DNA of 64,000 nt, taken from the NCBI GenBank assembly GCA_937969495.1, contig CALBVY010000030.1, positions 1 to 64,000 on the forward strand. Reading direction: 5' to 3'. Below are positions 19,008-29,255 of this stretch, piece by piece (the first letter of the stretch is position 1; each line of letters begins with the position of its first letter). The position numbers and the translations under genes are program-made. Source of the stretch: an uncultured Verrucomicrobiales bacterium (GTDB lineage: Bacteria > Verrucomicrobiota > Verrucomicrobiia > Verrucomicrobiales > Akkermansiaceae). A model generated the notes under the pieces. It was not told where the DNA came from. It saw only the letters and a list, made by a program, of their open reading frames with translations, and made no database searches.

Positions 19008-19863
19008 GCGTCGACAAATCCGCGAGGCAACCGTCCAGTTCCTCTCCTTTGCGGATCTTGAAGAGGGTCCTGACGCATCTGACGTTCAAGACGAATTCTG
19101 GCAAATCATCCAGGAAGGTAGTCTACGTAAACTTACCAAGGCGAGAGCCAAAGCCATACTGCACATTGCGCAGGGACGAGAAAGCCGTATCGCAAGACTA
19201 GCCAAACGCACCCCGCTAGCACTTGCCGAGCTCAAGGCAGTGGATGGCACCACCACACTTTCCTCCGCCCTAAAAAAAATCAATATTCAGGAAACTAATC
19301 TCAGCACAGCACTCAACCTGCTAAAAACGGCAAATCGAGCTCAATCTGATGATCACGCATTAGACATACAGCTTGAGGAAGTTTTCGCTGCGAACCGCAG
19401 CATCACCGCAGGACGCTTGGAATGGCAGCATGCACTGGAGGATTTCCCTGCTTGGAAAAATAAGCTGGAAGATCTAACCGCCAACATCAACCATCTCAGC
19501 CGTATCTCCGAGCGGCTTCATGCCATTCACTCAGACAAAGGACTACCTGGCCTAGAGCACCTGTCTACTAGCCAAAAAGAAATCACCTCATTCCGCCGCG
19601 AGACGGAAACCTTAATTAAGGGAGTGCTATCCAACAAAGCATCAATTGATGCCAAACTCATAAGCATCGTTGAAAACTATGCCCCTGAACGGGTGGCTCC
19701 AGTGGATCGTGCCATTCTCCGCATTGGCACCTACGAGATACTCTACTGCCCAGATATACCAATAGCGGTGAGCATCAACGAAGCCATTGAAATCGCCAAG
19801 AAATTCAGCGATACAGAATCCTCTCGCTTCATTAATGGCGTGCTCGATGCACTTGAAAAATAG
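19000..19863 (+). CDS. nusB: NusB-like antitermination factor, enlarged
   Basis: C-terminal NYAPERVAPVDRAILRIGTYEILYCPDIPIAVSINEAIEIAKKFSDTESSRFINGVLD is NusB core; N-terminal RRQIREATVQFLS; overlaps ribH end. Confidence 0.9.
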   Translation: MYKRRQIREATVQFLSFADLEEGPDASDVQDEFWQIIQEGSLRKLTKARAKAILHIAQGRESRIARLAKRTPLALAELKAVDGTTTLSSALKKINIQETNLSTALNLLKTANRAQSDDHALDIQLEEVFAANRSITAGRLEWQHALEDFPAWKNKLEDLTANINHLSRISERLHAIHSDKGLPGLEHLSTSQKEITSFRRETETLIKGVLSNKASIDAKLISIVENYAPERVAPVDRAILRIGTYEILYCPDIPIAVSINEAIEIAKKFSDTESSRFINGVLDALEK

Positions 19864-19933
19864 ACACTCATGAATCAAGCTTGCAGGTAGTTAAATGAAA
19901 TGATTTCATCTATTCCGAACCAATAAGCCCGTT

Positions 19934-22081
19934 ATGAGTAAAAAAACAGAGATCTTAGGAAAAAAAAACATTCCCACTAAGGGAGCCTTAGTCATTCCTG
20001 GTCGTCTGAATTTCCAACAAATGCTACAGCTGGAAAAAATATTCAGCGGCAGAAATATCACTTGGCTGTGTGAAGAAAATGTAAAACTGGATGATACTGT
20101 GCGCCATTTCTTGGAGCGCGATGGCATTACCGCCGTCGCTTTCTCAGCTACTGATACCGCACCAGCCACCATTGGAGAACAGCTCAAAGAAAAACTTGAG
20201 CATGGTGGATTATTAATTTTTATTTGCGGTCAAGCCTGCGCAAATCGCGGTGATTGCTGTCACATCTCAGCACCTAACATCAAACAACTCTGCTCCCTAG
20301 GCTTACCCATCCTCCCTATTTCTGTTAGCAAGCCATCAGACATTGCGTCGGCAGCAGAAAATACCTCCAAACTCCCCGATACCATTTTCTCCATCGGCAC
20401 GCTTATCCCGGCCAGTGATGTATCTCCCGCAGCCTGGCGGCAAGCACTCCTCCTCGCAGAAGAGACCGCCTTCTCAAGTCGTGATTTCCTTAAAGGATCA
20501 CTACCACTCACTATCCTAACTGGACTTAAGAAATATGGTTCATCCACCAAATTATACGATGGCACAGATGACTCCCAGCTTGGCTTTGACAAAGTGCTCG
20601 CAGCTGCCATTGCATTTGCTGGAGAGTTAAAGCAACTCACCGACAAAAAACGCGTAGGTATCATCCTCCCACCAGGCAAAGGTGGCATGATCGCAAACCT
20701 CGCCGTCCTCTTTGCTGGCAAGGTCCCTGTAAACATTAACTTTACCGCCAGTCACGCTGCGGTGAAGTCCTCCATCCGTCAGGCCGACATCGATAAGTTC
20801 ATCACCGCGGATCCTTTTGTTCGCAAAGTCTCATCCTTCCCCTGGCCACCTAACAGAGATCTTATTTTTATTGAGCGTAAGCTTCCTAAGCTTAAGAAAA
20901 AAATCATCCAGTGGGTCATCCTTACCAAGATATTACCCGTTTCCATCATTGCCAAAATACTCGGCCTTGGAGATTCTTGTGGTGATGATGAAGCCGTTCT
21001 CCTCTTTACATCCGGCTCATCTGGCGAGCCCAAGGGCGTACCTCTCTCTCACCGTAACGTCCTAGCAAACGTCTGCCAGTTTGGCAGCCGGATCAGCCTT
21101 GGCCATGAGACAAAAATCCTAGGGTGCCTACCACTCTTTCACTCCTTCGGCAGCACCGTAACACTATGGTATCCCTGTATTGAAGGCGTTAATCTAGTCA
21201 CTTACCCAAGCCCACTAGAGACCAAACGCCTCGCAGAGCTGATCGAGATGCACGAGGTCAATATGCTCCTCTCTACGCCAACTTTCCTGCGGGGCTACAT
21301 GCGCCGTGTAAAACCAGAGCAGCTAAAATCACTCGACTACGTTGTCACCGGAGCTGAGAAACTTCCTCAATCTCTCGCAACTTCTTTCCAAGAAAAATTC
21401 GGTATTTTACCCATGGAAGGCTACGGACTCACAGAAACATCACCAGCTACCAACGTCAACCTCCCCACCCCTCCAGCGGATGGAGATATCCCTATCATTG
21501 GCGGTAATCGCTTTGGATCTGTGGGGAAATTCCTCCCAGGTATGGCCGTAAAAATGACCAATCCAGCCACGGGAGAACCCTCGCCAGTGGATGTGCAAGG
21601 TACCATCTGGCTCCGTGGCGCCAATATTTTCCCAGGTTATTTAGGCGATCCGAAAAAAACCGCTGAAGTGATTCAGGATGGTTGGTTTAATACTGGGGAC
21701 ATTGGCAGACTAGATGAAGATGGCTTTCTCTACATCGAGGGACGCCTTTCACGCTTCTCAAAAATTGCCGGCGAAATGGTTCCTCACGAAACAGTGGAAG
21801 CCTCCGTCACCAAGGTCTTAGGACTTGATCAAGAGACCGAAAGGAAAATTGCCGTTGTCGGAATCCCTGACGAGCAAAAAGGCGAAGCAATCGCCCTACT
21901 AACAACCATTTGCGGAGAAACACTTGAGCAAGAATGTATCGACTTACGTTATAAACTCATGGATGAAGGCCTCCCCAGCCTCTGGTGCCCTAAGGTTTTC
22001 ATCCCTGTGGCTGAAATACCTATCCTCGCCTCCGGTAAACTAGATATTAAAGCATGCCAGCAGCTTGCTGAACCTAAGTAG
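19934..22081 (+). CDS. AMP-dependent acyl-CoA/acyl-ACP synthetase with N-terminal acyltransferase-like region
   Basis: LLFTSGSSGEPKGVPLSHRN, EGYGLTETSPATNVN, GWFNTGDIGRLDEDGFLYIEGR. Confidence 0.9.
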   Translation: MSKKTEILGKKNIPTKGALVIPGRLNFQQMLQLEKIFSGRNITWLCEENVKLDDTVRHFLERDGITAVAFSATDTAPATIGEQLKEKLEHGGLLIFICGQACANRGDCCHISAPNIKQLCSLGLPILPISVSKPSDIASAAENTSKLPDTIFSIGTLIPASDVSPAAWRQALLLAEETAFSSRDFLKGSLPLTILTGLKKYGSSTKLYDGTDDSQLGFDKVLAAAIAFAGELKQLTDKKRVGIILPPGKGGMIANLAVLFAGKVPVNINFTASHAAVKSSIRQADIDKFITADPFVRKVSSFPWPPNRDLIFIERKLPKLKKKIIQWVILTKILPVSIIAKILGLGDSCGDDEAVLLFTSGSSGEPKGVPLSHRNVLANVCQFGSRISLGHETKILGCLPLFHSFGSTVTLWYPCIEGVNLVTYPSPLETKRLAELIEMHEVNMLLSTPTFLRGYMRRVKPEQLKSLDYVVTGAEKLPQSLATSFQEKFGILPMEGYGLTETSPATNVNLPTPPADGDIPIIGGNRFGSVGKFLPGMAVKMTNPATGEPSPVDVQGTIWLRGANIFPGYLGDPKKTAEVIQDGWFNTGDIGRLDEDGFLYIEGRLSRFSKIAGEMVPHETVEASVTKVLGLDQETERKIAVVGIPDEQKGEAIALLTTICGETLEQECIDLRYKLMDEGLPSLWCPKVFIPVAEIPILASGKLDIKACQQLAEPK

Positions 22082-22121
22082 CACCTAAGTTGTGCTAAAC
22101 TACCGTAGATCTTTGCATACC

Positions 22122-22850
22122 ATGAAGTCTCTCGTCATTTTTTGCCTTACGCTTACTTGTCTCTCTGCACAAGTACCCCGCCACTGCACACAAGCTATTG
22201 TGGGCGTTACCAGTGGCTGGAACTCTTCCCATGTAACCCTCCAAATCTATCAGAAACATGGCAACACCTGGAAACCCATAAGTAACCACTGGCAAGGAAG
22301 ACTGGGGAAAAATGGTCTCGCCTGGGGAGCCGGTATTCACCCACCCATTCAATCATCAGCCCCAATCAAACGAGAAGGAGACAAACGCGCACCCGCTGGC
22401 ATTTTCAAAATTGGTGGTGCCTATGGCTATGCTGCCAAAATTAAAAAAACACCCCAGCTCAAGTACCATCAAATCACCGCAAACGATCTCTGGGTAGAAG
22501 ATGTTAAATCCCCTCATTACAACCAACATCTTGTTTTACCCTACGCACCCAGAACCTCATGGGAGAAAAAAGCTCAGATGCGTCAAGGCGACTACGCCCA
22601 TGCTCTCAAACTCTACATCGCGCACAATGACGCAATCATGGGGGGCAAATCTATTCCTGGCCGTGGCTCAGCAATCTTTTTTCACATCTGGCGTGGCGGC
22701 GGAAGCAAGTCTACCGCTGGCTGCACCACGATGGAGAAAGGTAAATTAAGCGAGATGATTTCCCTCATTGATCCTAACAAAAACCCTGTTTATATCCTTC
22801 TTCCCCAGAGCGAGTATAGCAGACTTCGCAGTGCCTGGAGGCTACCTTAA
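22122..22850 (+). CDS. Secreted L,D-transpeptidase/YkuD-like protein
   Basis: Signal peptide MKSLVIFCLTLTCLSAQ; IFFHIWRGGGSKSTAGCTTM (His..Ser-x-Gly-Cys type catalytic motif). ORF opens at 22092. Confidence 0.8.
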   Translation: MKSLVIFCLTLTCLSAQVPRHCTQAIVGVTSGWNSSHVTLQIYQKHGNTWKPISNHWQGRLGKNGLAWGAGIHPPIQSSAPIKREGDKRAPAGIFKIGGAYGYAAKIKKTPQLKYHQITANDLWVEDVKSPHYNQHLVLPYAPRTSWEKKAQMRQGDYAHALKLYIAHNDAIMGGKSIPGRGSAIFFHIWRGGGSKSTAGCTTMEKGKLSEMISLIDPNKNPVYILLPQSEYSRLRSAWRLP

Positions 22851-22867
22851 GGAATCTCATCATAGCT

Positions 22868-23800
22868 ATGCTTTCATTCTCAACCTGCTGGAACAATGCC
22901 CGCCATCCTGAGGGAGAAGATATCATTGATGAAATTCTTGAGTTAGGCTTTGATACCATGGAGCTCAGCCATGGTATGACGATTAGTAAACTTCCGGGGA
23001 TTCAAAAAGCCTACCGTGCTGGAAAATTTCGCTGCTCGGGAGTGCATAACTATTTCCCCTCCCCAGTGGAGGTAATGATCGATGCTCCAGATGCTTACGA
23101 ATTCAGCTCCCACCGCTCCTACGATCGAGAGCGGGCCATGGAGATGACTCTAAAGACTCTTGAGCTAGCGGCTGAATTCCAAGCGCACTATGTGGTCATG
23201 CATATGGGCTCAGTGCCCATGCCCTCTAAAAAATGGACAAAACGACTTACCGCAATGGTTAAGCAAGGCCAACAGCTTACACCTGAGTATGCGCAAGCTA
23301 AGCTTAAATTTGTTAGAAAAAGAGAAAAGATCGCTCCACTCTATTTCCAACGTGCTATTGAAGCTCTTGAGCAGCTCGCCCAAAAAGCTGCTGAGTTACA
23401 AATCCCCTTAGCCGTAGAGTCCCGTAGCCGCTTCGAGGATGTGCCAAGTGAAAGTGAGATGATTCTCCTACAAGAACATTTCAAAGATAACCCGTGGGTG
23501 GGCTATTGGCATGACTTTGGCCATGTCCAACTCAAACACAATCTTGGATTATTAGATCACGATCAATGGCTAGCAAAAATGGCTCCTTATCTGATAGGGT
23601 GTCACGTACACGATGTGCATTGGCCTGAACGTGATCACCGAGTGCCTCTTACAGGTGAGCTAGATTTCAAAAAACTCCTCCGTCACATTGACCCCAAAAA
23701 ACCTTTTGTATGGGAACTATCCCCCACCCGTAAAACTGACCAAATCAAAGATGCTCTTACTGTCTGGAAAGCAGCATTCCCAGAAACCCTACAAGGCTAA
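22868..23800 (+). CDS. Sugar phosphate isomerase/epimerase-like TIM-barrel protein
   Basis: MLSFSTCWNNARHPEGEDIIDEILELGFDTMELSHG, HYVVMHMGSV, LIGCHVHDVHWPERDHRVPLTGELDFKKLL. Confidence 0.85.
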   Translation: MLSFSTCWNNARHPEGEDIIDEILELGFDTMELSHGMTISKLPGIQKAYRAGKFRCSGVHNYFPSPVEVMIDAPDAYEFSSHRSYDRERAMEMTLKTLELAAEFQAHYVVMHMGSVPMPSKKWTKRLTAMVKQGQQLTPEYAQAKLKFVRKREKIAPLYFQRAIEALEQLAQKAAELQIPLAVESRSRFEDVPSESEMILLQEHFKDNPWVGYWHDFGHVQLKHNLGLLDHDQWLAKMAPYLIGCHVHDVHWPERDHRVPLTGELDFKKLLRHIDPKKPFVWELSPTRKTDQIKDALTVWKAAFPETLQG

Positions 23801-23802
23801 CG

Positions 23803-24930
23803 ATGCAGAGTTCTTTGCTGAAAATTTTCCTCCTGAGCCTACTTAGCTTGGGAGTTAGTAGCGGACATACCGTCGAGCAGCTATTCCTTAGCTTGGAAAA
23901 GGCCGGCCGTCATCTGGAGCTAGAGGTTACTTTTGACGCCGCTTATTCACTTGAAGAACTCCGCAATGACCCCACCTCACCTCAGCCACCACGAGAATGG
24001 CTGCTCGGGTGCACGGAAGAAGAACACCGGCAAATACGTAATGGGGCTGAAGCTTATCTGAGAGAGTCTATTCGCCTTCAACTCGGAGAACACAATCTCA
24101 CCTACCAAGTATCGTTCCCCGATTACGCGCATAGCCCCCCAGATTTCCCAACACTCCTCAATGGCGGTGCTTATTTAAGAGCCTATATCACCAGCGAGCT
24201 CCCTGCTGCTCAGTTAGGTGAAGTAACCATAAGCATCAGATCTGGAGAGCGTCCAGATTTCATCATCGCCATCAAAGAGGATGAACAAACTAATTACCTC
24301 GTGGTAGAGCCAGAGCAGTCGGCCACACTCTATAACATTACTTCATCCGGAGAGGTTAAAAACCTCACACCTAGCATCATGGCAGTGCTTTGGTTAGGCT
24401 ACAGACATGTTATCCCCAAGGGGCTAGACCATATCCTCTTTATTCTAGGGTTATTTCTGATGGCCCGAAAATGGCAGCCCCTTGTTAGCCAATCACTCAT
24501 CTTCACTCTAGCACATAGCATCAGTCTAGGGCTTGCTGCATCTGGCGTATTTCATGTGCAGCAATGGCCTGGCGCTTGGCTCATTGAGCCACTCATTGCA
24601 TTCAGTATTGCCGTCATTGCGGTGGAAAATATTTTCTACCAGAAAGCAGGTTCTCGCCGATTAATCGTCGTCTTTATACTCGGCCTTATCCATGGACTTG
24701 GCTTTGCTGGAAGCCTTGGTGCTTTGCTACAGAAAGATGGCAGCTGGCTCATCACACTAGCGGCCGCAAACATAGGTGTAGAGCTTGCCCAGATTTCATT
24801 ACTAGCAGTAGCATGGTGTCTCACCATCAAGTGGTGGAACTCTAAGAGCTACAATCGTTTCCGAATAGGCGCATCGATCATCATTGCAACAATCGGTCTC
24901 TGGTGGACTATTGAGCGAATCATTACTTAA
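23803..24930 (+). CDS. HupE/UreJ-like membrane protein
   Basis: GYRHVIPKGLDHILFILGLFLM, FTLAHSISLGLAASG, LIHGLGFAGSLG. Confidence 0.85.
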   Translation: MQSSLLKIFLLSLLSLGVSSGHTVEQLFLSLEKAGRHLELEVTFDAAYSLEELRNDPTSPQPPREWLLGCTEEEHRQIRNGAEAYLRESIRLQLGEHNLTYQVSFPDYAHSPPDFPTLLNGGAYLRAYITSELPAAQLGEVTISIRSGERPDFIIAIKEDEQTNYLVVEPEQSATLYNITSSGEVKNLTPSIMAVLWLGYRHVIPKGLDHILFILGLFLMARKWQPLVSQSLIFTLAHSISLGLAASGVFHVQQWPGAWLIEPLIAFSIAVIAVENIFYQKAGSRRLIVVFILGLIHGLGFAGSLGALLQKDGSWLITLAAANIGVELAQISLLAVAWCLTIKWWNSKSYNRFRIGASIIIATIGLWWTIERIIT

Positions 24931-26134
24931 AAGTAATTCTCACTCCACGAGACCGCCAAGCTTTCGTGATTTGAGTTTCCATCTCATCCCAAGAACGTCC
25001 ATTAAGAAGAACTTCAAGAGCTTTTTCTCCTTTTTTGCCATTTTTCAAAGCCTTAAGAAAAGCAAGTATGTTAGAACGATCATCTTCCATATGAAAATAG
25101 TAATACGTGATCAAAAGACCGAAGCCATAGTTAAAATTGGCCTTTGCTACAAACTTTTTATAAGGCTGCATCATGTAAGCTTTAAGGTCTGGTGCCTGTA
25201 TTTCATCACCTAATGCCCGCCCACCACGGCCTTTTTTACCATGTTCAGTAGCATAAGCTTTAATGGCTGAAAGGTTAGACCGCACCATAAATTTACCTGA
25301 TCGATAGGGAGTGACGGCTACATACTCGGCTAAACCTTCCGAGAACCATCCCATAGCACCCACACTATAGTATTCATAGTCTGTCAGCTGATGCGTTAAC
25401 TCGTGAGGAAGAACTTTGTTTGATCCTTTATGATCATACATGTAGCCACTACCGACTTTTTTTACCCCTAGACTTTTCAGTGGCACCATTACGACATCTT
25501 TACCATTTTTACCCCTAGGCATAAAGACACCTGCTGATGATGGTGGGCCCCCGTTTTTCACGTAGTCTGACTTATGTTCGAATAATAAAATGCGATTGCG
25601 AAATTGGGCACCTGGCACATGTGCCCTCATCGTGGCAATGGGTAATAGCCGACAGTATTCACGAGTAGCCTCAAAAAGTGTGGCGAATTTTTTCACCACA
25701 CTCTTGGAAAGCTTCACATCACAGACGAATTCATAATTCGGGCTTTGATAGACATAACGTTTTGTTTCCTCATCTTCTTCAGCAATAATGATTTCAATAT
25801 CTAGATCGATACTAACCAAAGCTGGCCAAGGATCATCAAAGTTATACGCAGCTTCTTGTTTACCATCTTTGCGCGGAGCTTTTTTCTCATCAGCTTTTTG
25901 TTTCTTGACCCATTCTTTAATGTATTTGCGATCTTTTGGCTTTAACCTCGCTAGAGGAACATCATACGTCTTTCCATTTGATGTTAACGACAGACTAACA
26001 GTATCTCCCTCAACTTGAGTAATCGTAGCGTCAATCTTACGACCATCGATATCCGTAAAAACTCGAGCCATCAGCTCGAGAGGCACCATCACCAAAAGGC
26101 AAAGAAACAAGGGTAACATTAACTTAACATTCAT
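24923..26134 (-). CDS. Secreted protein with SHD1-like domain and HExxH metallopeptidase-like domain
   Basis: ARVFTDIDGRKIDATITQVEGDTVSLSLTSNGKTYDVPLARLKPKDRKYI; LPHELTHQLTDYEYYSVGAMGWFSEGLAEYVA. ORF opens at 26227; signal peptide favours start at 26134. Confidence 0.75.
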   Translation of the reverse strand: MNVKLMLPLFLCLLVMVPLELMARVFTDIDGRKIDATITQVEGDTVSLSLTSNGKTYDVPLARLKPKDRKYIKEWVKKQKADEKKAPRKDGKQEAAYNFDDPWPALVSIDLDIEIIIAEEDEETKRYVYQSPNYEFVCDVKLSKSVVKKFATLFEATREYCRLLPIATMRAHVPGAQFRNRILLFEHKSDYVKNGGPPSSAGVFMPRGKNGKDVVMVPLKSLGVKKVGSGYMYDHKGSNKVLPHELTHQLTDYEYYSVGAMGWFSEGLAEYVAVTPYRSGKFMVRSNLSAIKAYATEHGKKGRGGRALGDEIQAPDLKAYMMQPYKKFVAKANFNYGFGLLITYYYFHMEDDRSNILAFLKALKNGKKGEKALEVLLNGRSWDEMETQITKAWRSRGVRITFK

Positions 26135-26216
26135 AACTTCTAACGAAATTAAAGTAAGGCTAAAAACCCGTACGTCTAGAGAAATTATAGTATTTGCGAA
26201 TTTAAAATCGGCTATC

Positions 26217-27254
26217 TCAATAGCCAAAACTAATCTTCACAGCATCACGCTTGAGCCGTAGCTCACGCCACTCATTAACTAAGCGTGAGGCCTCAATCAC
26301 TCCGCAACCTGATGGAATATACACATCCTTCTTGTCCCAATGGATACCACGAATGGTTACTACGGAAGTAAACTCTCCTCCTTTTAACAAACCAAATGGG
26401 GCGCCGAAACATGGCGGGCAGTCTAAACGCTCACGCCACTCCACCAAGAGTCTCAAGGTTTCCTGTGTTCTAGGAAGTGGCCCCAGAGCGGGAGTTGGGT
26501 GAAGTCTACGAATCAAATCATCCACTTGACGGTTAGCAAACAGCTCCACCTCAATGGGTGTGTGGAAATGCACTAGCTGTCCAAGATCCATGATACTACG
26601 TTGAGCACGTGCGACTTGACCAATATCAGAGAGTTTTGCCACGAGCGTTTGTGCCACAAACTCATGCTCGCGAATTTCCTTTCCATCTACAGCAAAAACA
26701 TCACGCTCATCCACCTTCGCCGTGCCAGCTAGTGCCATCGTCGTGAGACTTTTACCCTTAAGACTAAACAAAAGCTCAGGAGTAGCTCCACAAAAGCCTA
26801 CTCCACCTACGCTCCAGCCATAGGAGTAAAAAGGATCACTGAGATCAGGAAGCCCACCTAAAAGGTGATCCCCCTCACCCTCTAGAATACGTCCTTTTTC
26901 CGTAGCTACCGGAACTGACTTCTCCATTACCCCACGGGTAATCATTTCATTAATCTCACTGAATACTTGCGCAAAACCATCCGGCTCTAACTCCCTCCAC
27001 TCAATACTCGGTGATTTGTTCTCAAATCCCACTTCACCCAGCGACCTTACCTCTTCGACTTTAGTTGGGATTTTCCACGGCCGTGGATCAGAAAGGGTAA
27101 AATCGTTCCGGTAAAAGGCCGTGGTATCCTCAGGAGCTGAGGAAGACTCCTCAAAGGGCCCGTGACCAACCGTATAATGATCATGACCAGACTTCAAAAA
27201 AGCTATCTCCATTTCCTGCACCCCAGCAGTCAATAGAGGGAATAGCAACCACAC
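26217..27254 (-). CDS. Chorismate-binding enzyme, probable isochorismate synthase
   Basis: GFCGATPELLFSLKGKSLTTMALAGT, LVHFHTPIEVEL, RRLHPTPALGPLPR, IPSGCGVIEASRLVNEWRE. Start may be 27212. Confidence 0.8.
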   Translation of the reverse strand: MWLLFPLLTAGVQEMEIAFLKSGHDHYTVGHGPFEESSSAPEDTTAFYRNDFTLSDPRPWKIPTKVEEVRSLGEVGFENKSPSIEWRELEPDGFAQVFSEINEMITRGVMEKSVPVATEKGRILEGEGDHLLGGLPDLSDPFYSYGWSVGGVGFCGATPELLFSLKGKSLTTMALAGTAKVDERDVFAVDGKEIREHEFVAQTLVAKLSDIGQVARAQRSIMDLGQLVHFHTPIEVELFANRQVDDLIRRLHPTPALGPLPRTQETLRLLVEWRERLDCPPCFGAPFGLLKGGEFTSVVTIRGIHWDKKDVYIPSGCGVIEASRLVNEWRELRLKRDAVKISFGY

Positions 27255-27325
27255 AAGACTGAAGAATAGAGAAGAATTTGTATTTTGGTATTTGGTATTT
27301 TCAATTTGGAACTTACAAGGAAGTT

Positions 27326-29155
27326 ATGGGTCGCATTCCTGAAGAAACCATTGAGCAGGTCCTCGCCGCCACGGATATCGTGGACTTGGTGGGCAGCTAC
27401 TTGCCGCTGAAGCGGATGGGATCAAATTTCAAAGCTAATTGCCCATTTCATAATGAAAAAACTCCTTCATTTGTGGTGAACCCTTCACGGCAGAGCTACC
27501 ATTGCTTTGGCTGTGGTGAGGGCGGCAGCGCTATCGGCTTTGTCATGGCCTATGAAAACCTTCCTTTTACAGATGCCGTCAAAAAACTCGCCTCACGAAC
27601 CGGGATTTTAATTCAAGAGGATGTCTATGATCCAGAAGCAGATAAACGCCGACGAAAGAGATCTAGACTGCTAGAACTCCATAATGGAGCTGCCCGCTTC
27701 ATGCACGAGCAGCTCATGAAAGCACCTGAGGCACAACACGCCCGTGATTATCTAAAATCACGTGGATATGGTAAAAATATGGCTGAGCGATGGCTTGTAG
27801 GCTGGATGCCTGATCGGCCAAATGTGTTTCTCGATTGGGCAAGAGCCCATAAATTTAGTGGCCGTGAGCTCTGTGACAGTGGCATAGCCCTGCCCAAAGA
27901 CGCTGGAGGTATCTATGTGCGCTTCCGGAATCGGCTCATGTTTCCCATCCACAACGATTACGGCGACATCATTGCCTTCAGCGGTAGACAGCTCGTTGAC
28001 GATCCTAACACGGGGAAATACATCAACTCCCCTGAAACCCCCCTATTTAAAAAATCCAAGGTTTTCTTTGCTCTCGATAAAGCGCGACGGAGTATGACGA
28101 AGGACAAATTCGCCCTCCTCTGCGAGGGTCAGATTGATGTCATTGCCTGTCATGAAGCAGGTATTACCAGTGCCATTGCTACACTAGGCACCGCATGTAC
28201 CCCAGAGCATGCCCGCCTTCTTAAGCGCTACACCAGTGATGTGGTACTCTGCTTTGATGCAGATGGAGCGGGCTTCAAGGCAGCAGACAAGGCCTTTGCC
28301 ATCATGTCAGGAGAAGGTATGAATCTGCGTATGGTAGCCATGCCGCCAGGTGAGGACCCTGATTCACTGATGAAAAAAGAAGGTACGGAAGGCTTTCGTA
28401 AACTTGTTGATGAGTCACGTGATTATTTTGAAGTTAAACTCAATCATGAAATGCAGACTCGTGACCTCACCTCGGTCAGAGAGCGCGCCGCTCTAGCTAA
28501 TGACCTCGCAACACTCGTTGCCCACGTAGGTGATAAAATGACCAAGGATGCACTTATTAACCAAATAGCTACCCAGCTTGGGATCGGAACTGAGGAACTT
28601 CGAGGCGGTGTTGTCAAAGCGGAAAAACAGAAAAGACGCACGCAGTTCTACGATACTCGACAGAGTGCCAGAGATAAACAACAAGAAGAAACATCACCAC
28701 GCACCATTCCCACCGAGGTCAATGGCTCAGTTTCCTATCTATGCCATCTTGCACTCACCTCGCAAGAGGCTCAAGACTGGCTAGGAGAGCAGCTAGAATC
28801 ACTGATTGACCCTCTGAACTCACTTTCAGGAGGTTCGATACTCCGCCATATCCTCAGCCGCTGCCCCGATCCTGCAAAACCTGCCTCGATCCAAATTTTT
28901 ATCGATTCTCTAAGTTCAGAAGACCAGCTAGCGCTACGCTCTAGCTTAACGCAAGAACCACCTGTGAATCCAGTCCGCGCAGCAGAGGAAACCACAGCGA
29001 TGCTAGTTAGCACCCACTTTCAAAATAAGGAAGCCTCCATTCGGGCGCGTCTGCGTGACCCCGATCTAGGATCAGAAGAAATGATCGCCCTCATGAACCA
29101 AGCCAAAGATCTACAAGATATTCTTAAAAATCTTCAACAACGGTTTATTCGATAA
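27326..29155 (+). CDS. dnaG: DNA primase
   Basis: Zinc finger CPFHNEKTPSFVVNPSRQSYHCFGCGEGG; TOPRIM ALLCEGQIDVIACHEAGI; DVVLCFDADGAG. ORF opens at 27278. Confidence 0.97.
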   Translation: MGRIPEETIEQVLAATDIVDLVGSYLPLKRMGSNFKANCPFHNEKTPSFVVNPSRQSYHCFGCGEGGSAIGFVMAYENLPFTDAVKKLASRTGILIQEDVYDPEADKRRRKRSRLLELHNGAARFMHEQLMKAPEAQHARDYLKSRGYGKNMAERWLVGWMPDRPNVFLDWARAHKFSGRELCDSGIALPKDAGGIYVRFRNRLMFPIHNDYGDIIAFSGRQLVDDPNTGKYINSPETPLFKKSKVFFALDKARRSMTKDKFALLCEGQIDVIACHEAGITSAIATLGTACTPEHARLLKRYTSDVVLCFDADGAGFKAADKAFAIMSGEGMNLRMVAMPPGEDPDSLMKKEGTEGFRKLVDESRDYFEVKLNHEMQTRDLTSVRERAALANDLATLVAHVGDKMTKDALINQIATQLGIGTEELRGGVVKAEKQKRRTQFYDTRQSARDKQQEETSPRTIPTEVNGSVSYLCHLALTSQEAQDWLGEQLESLIDPLNSLSGGSILRHILSRCPDPAKPASIQIFIDSLSSEDQLALRSSLTQEPPVNPVRAAEETTAMLVSTHFQNKEASIRARLRDPDLGSEEMIALMNQAKDLQDILKNLQQRFIR

Positions 29156-29192
29156 GGCAGATCATAGTTCTATCCTATGTCTAAATTTGGGC

Positions 29193-29222
29193 AAAAAAAA
29201 CAGAGCCCAATAAAGGACTCCG
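29193..29222 (-). terminator. Rho-independent terminator downstream of coiled-coil gene
   Basis: On minus strand GAGTCC tttatt GGGCTC then tgtttttttt. Confidence 0.65.
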
Positions 29223-29255
29223 TTTGGAAAAATTCTAGCTTAATCAACTAGTTGA

